From IMG/VR virus record IMGVR_UViG_3300044971_003486, positions 1-39,135 of that record: 39,135 nt of DNA. The stretch is one strand, 5' to 3'. Positions 34,245-39,135 of this stretch are shown one piece after another (position 1 is the first letter of the stretch; every line of letters begins with the position of its first letter). The translations under genes were made by a program, and so were the position numbers. Origin of the DNA: a virus. The notes under the pieces were generated by a model. That model worked only from the letters and a program-made list of their open reading frames with translations, did not search any database and had not been told where the DNA came from.

Positions 34245-34252
34245 GATATATA
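34245..34252 (+). promoter_or_regulatory. T-tract plus GATATATA candidate promoter
   Basis: TTTTTGATATATAG at 34240-34253 is identical over 14 bases to the copy at 28336-28349. It lies 28 bases before ATG 34281 and 14 bases after the previous stop. Two such perfect copies at gene starts make chance unlikely. Confidence 0.5.
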
Positions 34253-34280
34253 GTCTACATCAAAGAAAAAATATTTAATT

Positions 34281-34691
34281 ATGCCTTCACAAAGTTCAGC
34301 ACAACAGAGGCTTTTCGGACAAGCCTATGGTATCAAGACAGGAGAGCTTAAGCCATCAGATCTAAATCCAAAGTACAAATCTGAAATTCTAGCACTATCT
34401 AAAAAGATGACCAAGAAACAGTTGGACGATTTCGCATCTACCAAGACCAAGAAGCTTCCTCATTATGTAAAAGAGGACGAAGTTAACGAGAAAGGTGGAT
34501 TAGCAGTTGGTGGTAAAACAACTGTTGTTCCTCTTGTTAATGTTACAGGTGCGGAAGAATATTCGCCAAGTGGTCCTGGTCCAATAGTTCCTTTTCTAAA
34601 TACAGACGTTCAGAAGAAAAAGAAAGGTAAAAAGAATTTACAGAATCTAAAAGATTATAGAGACTGGGTAAATGAAAATAAGGATCTATAA
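34281..34691 (+). CDS. DUF3008-like protein with C-terminal targeting-like motif, 136 aa
   Basis: Residues 1-63 match the DUF3008 pattern found in phages and bacteria: MPSQSSAQQRLFGQAYGIKT, then LSKKMTKKQLDDFASTKTKK and LPHYV. The function of the family is unknown. The rest is extra: a Gly/Val/Pro-rich middle and a Lys-rich end closing with NLKDYRDWVNENKDL, which fits the recurring (I/L)KxFxxF(I/L/V)xE motif, here at the C-terminus. It is preceded by a strong promoter-like element. A role as a DNA-associated head protein is possible. Confidence 0.65.
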   Translation: MPSQSSAQQRLFGQAYGIKTGELKPSDLNPKYKSEILALSKKMTKKQLDDFASTKTKKLPHYVKEDEVNEKGGLAVGGKTTVVPLVNVTGAEEYSPSGPGPIVPFLNTDVQKKKKGKKNLQNLKDYRDWVNENKDL

Positions 34692-34720
34692 ACACATAAA
34701 GGAAAATAACAATAAACAAA

Positions 34721-35134
34721 GTGAAAAACGTACTTTCTTTTTCAGATTACGATCCAGCGGATGAATACAAATCCGAATTAAGGAGGGAGCTAAACCTTAA
34801 TTCTGCTAGAAGAAGCCCTGCTTACAAGGAGCTTCTTCGTATGGGATTTGAGGAGATAACATCAGATCAACAGGAACTTAATAACACCTTGAAGTTTATT
34901 AGAACTAGAAGACATGCTAAGGACAAGGGTCACGATTTTCCTTTCTATACTATACATCCATCTGGGACTGTTAGAAGATACAATCCTCCGAAGTCAGCTG
35001 AGCAACCAGAGGGAAGCGGAAACGACATTAAAAATTTCCCAAAGCCTTTCATAAGAGGAAGGGATTATATAAAAGCTATTAAGTATCTAATAGGCTATCT
35101 AGAGAGAAAAGAAGAGAAAGGTGATTATAAATAA
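34721..35134 (+). CDS. Hypothetical protein, 137 aa, GTG start
   Basis: Not recognised. The frame opens at GTG 34721 (MKNVLSFSDYDPADEYKSEL); no ATG lies nearby, and the N-terminus MKNVLSFSDY fits the set of targeting-like ends. The protein is basic and mixed alpha/beta: a helix with PAYKELLRMGFEEITSDQQE, a central segment FYTIHPSGTVRRYNPPK, and a C-terminal helix (YIKAIKYLIGYLERKEEK). The TIHPSG/VRR part looks like a small binding motif but cannot be named. It is 29 bases after the DUF3008-like gene. Confidence 0.6.
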   Translation: MKNVLSFSDYDPADEYKSELRRELNLNSARRSPAYKELLRMGFEEITSDQQELNNTLKFIRTRRHAKDKGHDFPFYTIHPSGTVRRYNPPKSAEQPEGSGNDIKNFPKPFIRGRDYIKAIKYLIGYLERKEEKGDYK

Positions 35135-35212
35135 ATAGAGCGCAGCTGAACATCTTCCAAAATAATATGTTTGGTGGTTCTCAAGTGAGAATGATAAAGA
35201 TAAAGAATAATT

Positions 35213-35440
35213 ATGTGCGATTGCGGTGCTCCGGATACTAACTACAGGGACTATAGAATAGGTCCAAAGAAGGAAAGCAAGATTCTAAATAAATGGATTC
35301 TGGATAATCACGGGAGAAAGCTTCTAATAAACTCACCAATCTACGATACATATAATGATATCATAGGATATGTTACCAAGGACGAAACGGGAAACATAAT
35401 AAGGATATTCGAAGGAAATATAAAAAACATACTAAATTAA
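35213..35440 (+). CDS. Hypothetical protein, 75 aa
   Basis: Not recognised. It begins with a Cys pair (MCDCGAPDTNYRDY), then a basic helix (KKESKILNKWILDNHGRKLL), then beta strands (SPIYDTYNDIIGYVTKDETG). The 78-base gap before it contains a 25-codon frame that I rejected and no clear promoter. The next gene begins one base after the stop. A small metal-binding or structural role is possible, without evidence beyond the Cys pair. Confidence 0.5.
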   Translation: MCDCGAPDTNYRDYRIGPKKESKILNKWILDNHGRKLLINSPIYDTYNDIIGYVTKDETGNIIRIFEGNIKNILN

Positions 35441-35441
35441 A

Positions 35442-35888
35442 ATGTACTATCCAACAGGTAAAACAACAGAAGGCAGAGAATTGATCTGCATGAAAAAGAA
35501 CGCTGATCTTGTTAATGAAAAATTAGGATCTTGCGATGAAGCTTGCATTATGGAATGCACAGACAATTGGCTGAATGAAAGCAACTCATGCGTTGCCTGT
35601 AATCAATTGAACGAATATCTAAACGAGTGTGGTTACTCTATGCAAGTAAACGAGGATGGTGGAATGGCAGCTCCTCTAGCATCTTTAGGTGCTACCCCAG
35701 GCATGGGAAATCCTGCTACACCGCAGAACGGTGGAACTAATGCTGGATTCTATAATCCTAGCTTATCTGGATCTGGTGATAAGTTTGACAGCCTAACTGT
35801 TGGAACACCTGCTGCCAATAAAAGAAAGAAGAGCCTAGTTAAGAAGTTTAGAGAATTTGTCAAACTTAAAGAGTCTAATAAGAGATAA
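35442..35888 (+). CDS. Cys-rich protein with disordered middle and targeting-like C-terminus, 148 aa
   Basis: Residues 1-63 hold seven Cys (16, 31, 35, 39, 50, 53, 63), including CDEACIMEC and CVAC, which suggests a zinc-binding domain. Residues 70-125 are Gly/Pro/Ala/Asn-rich and disordered (GATPGMGNPATPQNGGTNAG). The C-terminus is basic, SLVKKFREFVKLKESNKR, and fits the recurring motif seen in nearby proteins. A zinc module plus a terminal helix would suit a head-associated or packaging factor, but this is inference. It is followed by a promoter-like element and a terminator. Confidence 0.6.
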   Translation: MYYPTGKTTEGRELICMKKNADLVNEKLGSCDEACIMECTDNWLNESNSCVACNQLNEYLNECGYSMQVNEDGGMAAPLASLGATPGMGNPATPQNGGTNAGFYNPSLSGSGDKFDSLTVGTPAANKRKKSLVKKFREFVKLKESNKR

Positions 35889-35900
35889 TTTGTAATTTTT

Positions 35901-35910
35901 GACATATAAA
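35901..35910 (+). promoter_or_regulatory. GACATATAAA promoter-like element next to a terminator
   Basis: TTTTTGACATATAAATA matches the recurring element with one change. It lies only eight bases before a terminator hairpin (35918-35942), so a transcript starting here would meet the hairpin at once. It may be an attenuated promoter for the 45-aa gene and dnaK, or not a promoter at all. Confidence 0.35.
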
Positions 35911-35917
35911 TAAAACG

Positions 35918-35945
35918 AAAAGGAGACATTATGTCTCCTTTTTTC
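35918..35945 (+). terminator. Intrinsic terminator after the Cys-rich gene
   Basis: AAAAGGAGACA at 35918-35928 pairs with TGTCTCCTTTT at 35932-35942 (11 bp, three-base loop), followed by more T. It lies 30 bases after the stop of the Cys-rich gene. The A-run on the left also makes it a possible terminator on the other strand. Confidence 0.85.
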
Positions 35946-35966
35946 TTGCGGCAATCTTTTTGAAAC

Positions 35967-36104
35967 ATGGTTCTAAAAATTACAAAAATGAAAGATTTTA
36001 AACCTATATCATTAAAGATTGAAAAAACAAGGGTGAAACATCCTCAGAGATCCGGCTCTATAAATCCGGAACTAAAAATAAAAGTTTTAAAAATAAAAAA
36101 GTAA
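35967..36104 (+). CDS. Small basic protein directly upstream of dnaK, 45 aa
   Basis: The frame runs from ATG 35967 to TAA 36102-36104. The product is rich in Lys, Ile and Leu with a central [14 protein letters not shown]; a second in-frame ATG at 35988 would give a 38-aa form starting [12 protein letters not shown], which echoes the targeting-like motif. It ends eight bases before the dnaK start and fills the gap between terminator and dnaK. Composition is similar to the AT-rich surroundings, so a chance frame cannot be excluded. Function unknown. Confidence 0.5.
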   Translation: MVLKITKMKDFKPISLKIEKTRVKHPQRSGSINPELKIKVLKIKK

Positions 36105-36112
36105 AAAAAACT

Positions 36113-37996
36113 ATGGGAAAAGTAATTGGAATTGACTTGGGCACAACAAACTCTTGTGTTTCGGTCATAGAAGCAGATCAGCCAGTTGTTATTGTTAATG
36201 CAGAGGGAAAGAGAACAACTCCAAGCGTTATCGGATTCAACGATGGTGAAATTAAAATCGGGGATCCAGCCAGAAGACAAGCTGTGACAAACCCTACGAA
36301 CACATTGTACTCTGTTAAGAGATTCATTGGATCTAACTTTGACGATGTGAAGAAAGAGGCTAAGAAAATGCCTTATGTGGTTAAAAAGGGCAGCGATAAT
36401 AGAGTTATCGTGGAAGCTAATGGAAGAGATTATATCCCACAGGAGATCGCAGCTATGGTTCTTCAGAATCTTAAAAGAGTTGCAGAGGATTACCTCGGAA
36501 GCGAAGTAACAGAAGCGGTTATCACTGTGCCTGCTTATTTTAATGACGCACAGAGGCAAGCAACAAAAGAGGCAGGTGAGATTGCTGGTCTTAATGTATT
36601 GAGAATTATCAACGAGCCAACGGCTGCAGCACTAGCTTATGGACTTGATAAAATGGACAAAGATCAAAAGGTAGCGGTATATGACCTCGGCGGTGGTACA
36701 TTTGACGTATCCATCTTGGAAATAGGATCTGGCGTATTTGAAGTTCTTTCAACTAACGGTGACACACATCTTGGTGGTGACAACTTCGATGAGAAGATCA
36801 TTGATTGGATTGTGGAAGAGTTCAAGTCGCAAACTGGAATAGATGCCTCTAAGGACCCAATGGCTTATCAACGTATTAGAGAAGCTGCTGAGAAGGCTAA
36901 AATCGAATTATCAAATTCATCAGAAACAGAAATTAACCTACCTTATCTAAGCGCTCTTTCAGATGGGCCTAAGCACTTTGTAGGTAAACTTTCGAGAGCT
37001 AAATTTGAGCAAATGATTGATGATTTAATTCAGAAGACACTTGCTCCCTGTAGAAAAGCTATCAAAGATTCCAAACTTAAAGTTTCTGAAATAGATGAGA
37101 TTCTATTGGTTGGTGGATCAACAAGAATTCCTAAGGTTCAAGAGGAAGTAGAAAAGCTATTTGGTAAAAAGCCAAATAAGAGCGTAAATCCCGATGAGGT
37201 TGTTGCTATTGGAGCGGCAGTTCAGGGAGCAGTTTTAAAAGGAGACATCACGGACGTTCTTTTGCTTGATGTTACACCGCTTTCTTTAGGTATTGAAACA
37301 ATGGGAGGTGTATTCACCAAATTGATTGAAGCTAACTCAACTATCCCTATTAGAAAAAGCGAGTCATTCTCTACTGCCGTTGATAACCAGGCAAATGTGG
37401 AAATCCATGTTTTACAGGGTGAAAGACCAATGGCTTCAGATAACAAGACTCTAGGAAGATTCATGCTAACTGATGTTCCGCCTGCTCCAAGAGGGATTCC
37501 TCAGATTGAAGTTACCTTTGATATTGATGCTAACGGTATCATTAGCGTTTCTGCTAAGGATAAAGGAACAGGTAAAGAGCAGAACATCAAGATTGAATCT
37601 GGTAACAAGCTGTCAGATGATGAAATCAAGAAGATGAAGGATGACGCTTTATCTAATGAGAAAGCAGACAAGGAAAGACTTAAGTTATCCCAGGCTAAAA
37701 ATGAGTTGGATGGCTTAATTTTCCAAGCTGAAAAAATGATTAAAGATTTTGAAGAAAAGACATCTGAGGAGGAAAGAGCTAAGATTAATTCTATGATCGA
37801 GTCCGCTAAGGAGACCGTAAAAGGTGAGGATGCTGAAAAGATGGAATCTAGCACCAAGGATCTAGTCGAGGCACTCCAAGAAATCTCCACTAAAGTTTAT
37901 GCTCAAGAGCAAGCTAACTCCGGCGAAGCTGGTGAAACAACTAGCTCAACAAGCACAGAAGCTGAAGAGGTTGAATTTGAGGAGGTTAAGGGATAA
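36113..37996 (+). CDS. dnaK: Hsp70 chaperone DnaK
   Basis: A full-length 627-aa Hsp70. Nucleotide-binding domain: [13 protein letters not shown] at 5-17, [24 protein letters not shown] and [12 protein letters not shown]. Linker: [15 protein letters not shown] near 382-396. The substrate-binding domain and helical lid follow, and the C-terminus [10 protein letters not shown] matches Bacteroidota DnaK tails. It folds proteins in the cytoplasm, normally with DnaJ and GrpE, which are not seen here. All key residues look intact, so it should be active. Phages seldom carry DnaK; it was probably acquired from a Bacteroidota host and may help fold the very large virion proteins. A terminator follows 16 bases after the stop. 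Confidence 0.97.
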   Translation: MGKVIGIDLGTTNSCVSVIEADQPVVIVNAEGKRTTPSVIGFNDGEIKIGDPARRQAVTNPTNTLYSVKRFIGSNFDDVKKEAKKMPYVVKKGSDNRVIVEANGRDYIPQEIAAMVLQNLKRVAEDYLGSEVTEAVITVPAYFNDAQRQATKEAGEIAGLNVLRIINEPTAAALAYGLDKMDKDQKVAVYDLGGGTFDVSILEIGSGVFEVLSTNGDTHLGGDNFDEKIIDWIVEEFKSQTGIDASKDPMAYQRIREAAEKAKIELSNSSETEINLPYLSALSDGPKHFVGKLSRAKFEQMIDDLIQKTLAPCRKAIKDSKLKVSEIDEILLVGGSTRIPKVQEEVEKLFGKKPNKSVNPDEVVAIGAAVQGAVLKGDITDVLLLDVTPLSLGIETMGGVFTKLIEANSTIPIRKSESFSTAVDNQANVEIHVLQGERPMASDNKTLGRFMLTDVPPAPRGIPQIEVTFDIDANGIISVSAKDKGTGKEQNIKIESGNKLSDDEIKKMKDDALSNEKADKERLKLSQAKNELDGLIFQAEKMIKDFEEKTSEEERAKINSMIESAKETVKGEDAEKMESSTKDLVEALQEISTKVYAQEQANSGEAGETTSSTSTEAEEVEFEEVKG

Positions 37997-38012
37997 CCCA
38001 ATATTATCCTAG

Positions 38013-38038
38013 AAAAAGCCGGGTAACCGGCTTTTTTT
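38013..38038 (+). terminator. Intrinsic terminator after dnaK
   Basis: AAAAAGCCGG at 38013-38022 pairs with CCGGCTTTTT at 38027-38036, with a GTAA tetraloop and further T. It lies 16 bases after the dnaK stop, so dnaK ends its own transcription unit. Confidence 0.92.
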
Positions 38039-38054
38039 GTGCGGATATGTTTTT

Positions 38055-38062
38055 TATATTTG
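38055..38062 (+). promoter_or_regulatory. TATATTTG, Bacteroidota -7-type promoter element
   Basis: TATATTTG fits the Bacteroidota housekeeping -7 consensus TAnnTTTG exactly. A TTTG at 38036-38039 could serve as the -33 element, though the spacing is shorter than usual. The element ends four bases before ATG 38067, so transcription would start at or near the ATG, giving a leaderless message. Confidence 0.45.
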
Positions 38063-38066
38063 TCAC

Positions 38067-38456
38067 ATGGCTAGAGAAATATTAATACAGGAAGAGTATC
38101 TGGACAATCCGTGGAGAATGATGGTCTGCTGTATATGTCTAAACCAAACAAACAATAAACAGGTTAGACCGATATTAGAATCCCTATTTTCCATAATACC
38201 TGATCAGGTATCTGCTATTTCCTGTGAGAAGGAAAGAATTTCAGAATGTCTAAAGTCTACTGGATTCCAAAACGTAAAAGCGGATAGAATAAAAAAGATG
38301 AGTCAAAAGTGGATAGAAGGGTTCGAGAATCCTTCAGAGTTACCAGGGATAGGTAAATACGGTCAGGACTCCTGGGATATCTTCATAAATGGAAATACGG
38401 AAAGAGAAACCTCTGATAAAAAATTAATAACCTATCTGTCCTTTTTTAGAGGATAA
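38067..38456 (+). CDS. MBD4-like mismatch DNA glycosylase (HhH-GPD superfamily)
   Basis: The 129-aa protein matches the catalytic domain of MBD4-type glycosylases, which remove T or U from G mismatches. Key parts: NPWRMMVCCICLNQTNNKQ at 14-32 (compare PWKLLVATIFLNRT in MBD4), a central helical region with CLKSTGFQNVKADRI, and the hairpin plus catalytic segment LPGIGKYGQDSWDIF at 92-106 with Asp101 at the catalytic position. I chose ATG 38067; an in-frame TTG at 38037 lies in the terminator tail. It lacks the iron-sulfur cluster of EndoIII. A role in base repair or in removing modified bases is inferred. Its end overlaps the convergent gene by 33 bases. Confidence 0.75.
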   Translation: MAREILIQEEYLDNPWRMMVCCICLNQTNNKQVRPILESLFSIIPDQVSAISCEKERISECLKSTGFQNVKADRIKKMSQKWIEGFENPSELPGIGKYGQDSWDIFINGNTERETSDKKLITYLSFFRG

Positions 38457-39134
38457 AGCCAGAGTCAATCTGTTTAAAAGACCATCCATTCTCTCAAAAA
38501 ATTCTCCCTCGTATTGCATTTCTAGATTTGCTTCGTAATAGGGAATTCCTTTGTTTATATAGAAAGCTTCTACAAGTTCATCTGGACAATTTATACCAGA
38601 GTATCTACATTGATAGACTAGCGGCATGATTGAATTTATCGGATCCCAGTTTGAATCCCCGATCTCTATAGGGTCACTTGAGTAATCGTTTGCTCCATCG
38701 TCCCCGTGAATGTAAAAAGCTGCGGTTTTTCCTTCTAGGTGATTCTTTAGGAGATTATCATATTCTCCTGATAATTCAGTCGGTCCGGTGATCTTGGAAT
38801 TTTTGATATTACCCTCGCCCATTATTTCTATGGCTTCTTCCCTGGTTAGCGTTAGATTAGCGCAAACCAATCTATCAAACATTGCTTTAACCTGGGTAGA
38901 AACCGAATACCAGTTTATAGGACTAACCACAAGGAAAGCGTCACATTCTTCCAGTTTATCATAAATCTCCGCTTCGTACATCAGGTCCTTTTTTTCCATG
39001 TCTTTTCCGTAACATGTACATTTCCAATGACAATGAAATCCACCCGAAGTAGAAACGCATCCTTTACATGGACTTATCGTTACATCCCCGATTGATAGGT
39101 CTATTACCTCTATATCGTAAACACTAGACCAGTA
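38424..39134 (-). CDS. NAD(P)H-dependent FMN reductase / flavodoxin-fold protein (5' truncated)
   Basis: The only - strand gene. The frame is open from the window end to TAA at 38424-38426, at least 236 residues, so the start lies outside. An internal ATG (38999) is not the start because the frame upstream is family-like: DVTISPCKGCVSTSG, with CHWKCTCYGKD. This is followed by EECDAFLVVSPINWYSVSTQ and VKAMFDRLV, the FMN-binding core of the NADPH-dependent FMN reductase/flavodoxin-like family. Four to five Cys (CKGC, CHWKC) suggest redox or metal sites. It reduces FMN or a quinone-like substrate in the cytoplasm. The 3' end overlaps the glycosylase gene tail-to-tail. A host-derived metabolic gene is likely. 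Confidence 0.78.
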   Translation of the reverse strand, partial: YWSSVYDIEVIDLSIGDVTISPCKGCVSTSGGFHCHWKCTCYGKDMEKKDLMYEAEIYDKLEECDAFLVVSPINWYSVSTQVKAMFDRLVCANLTLTREEAIEIMGEGNIKNSKITGPTELSGEYDNLLKNHLEGKTAAFYIHGDDGANDYSSDPIEIGDSNWDPINSIMPLVYQCRYSGINCPDELVEAFYINKGIPYYEANLEMQYEGEFFERMDGLLNRLTLALSSKKGQIGY

Positions 39135-39135
39135 C

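Noticed and set aside
35167-35241. 24-codon frame before the 75-aa gene at 35213
   Set aside because: It overlaps the next gene and has no support beyond an ATG; the downstream frame is better.
36044-36559. Open frame on the - strand opposite the dnaK start
   Set aside because: It is antisense to a clear Hsp70 gene, has an implausible Cys/His/Ser-rich composition, and has no promoter or family pattern.
37501-37890. 129-aa - strand frame opposite the dnaK end
   Set aside because: Ser/Leu-rich shadow of the charged dnaK lid region; no independent evidence.
1-39135. Reassigned stop codons, as in Lak-type phages of Bacteroidota
   Set aside because: TAA, TAG (PhoH, UvsW) and TGA (primase) all act as normal stops at expected protein lengths.
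1-39135. tRNA genes, CRISPR arrays, insertion sequences, transposases, integrases
   Set aside because: No cloverleaf-like sequence, regularly spaced repeat, terminal inverted repeats or transposase motif was seen by eye; a dedicated scan was not possible.

Overview
The window looks like part of a large T4-related (myovirus-type) phage genome, probably infecting a Bacteroidota host. Phage signs are a long run of virion genes with three collagen-like fibre proteins and a tail-tube-fold protein, next to a T4-style replication and recombination set: PhoH-like ATPase, RuvC-like nuclease, gp32-like SSB, gp61-like primase, UvsY-like mediator and UvsW-like helicase. Host signs are AT-rich, A-rich gene leaders mostly without a Shine-Dalgarno sequence, a Bacteroidota-type histone H1-like (Hc1) protein, a DUF4494-like protein, a DnaK whose tail matches Bacteroidota DnaK, a membrane protein ending in a Bacteroidota-type outer-membrane beta hairpin, and a TATATTTG element of the TAnnTTTG type. 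TAA, TAG and TGA all serve as stops. Nearly every gene is on the + strand; only the last, truncated gene is on the - strand.

Layout. 1-474: C-terminal end of a structural protein. 528-1208: PhoH-like ATPase. 1273-22872: structural region, with a fibre-like protein, three large virion proteins (733, 1187 and 1833 aa), three paralogous collagen-like fibres around a 174-aa protein, a coiled-coil protein overlapping a spanin-like membrane protein, a 594-aa virion protein, a small protein and a tail-tube-fold protein. 22899-28329: DNA replication and recombination. A strong terminator lies between the SSB and primase genes.

28364-33459 is the most unusual part. It is a compact run encoding a protein with a T4 capsid-targeting-like N-terminus, a Pol-beta-type nucleotidyltransferase-fold protein, an apparent fusion of an ATP-dependent polynucleotide ligase with an NMN-adenylyltransferase-like domain, a PD-(D/E)XK nuclease-like protein, and an unknown protein. 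It reads as a possible nucleic-acid end-repair and NAD-linked module. 33512-36104 holds small genes: Hc1-like, DUF4494-like, DUF3008-like, a Cys-rich protein and a 45-aa protein missed by a 60-aa cut-off. 36113-37996 encodes a full-length DnaK with its own terminator. 38067-38456 encodes an MBD4-like DNA glycosylase. 38424 to the window end holds a - strand flavodoxin-fold oxidoreductase that runs off the edge.

Two genome-wide patterns stand out. One is a recurring T-tract plus GATATATA element before several genes, a candidate phage promoter. The other is a recurring short motif of the form (I/L)KxFxxF(I/L/V)xE at the ends of several proteins in the 28-36 kb part, resembling the capsid-targeting peptide of T4 internal proteins. 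All family assignments come from reading motifs by eye, with no database search.
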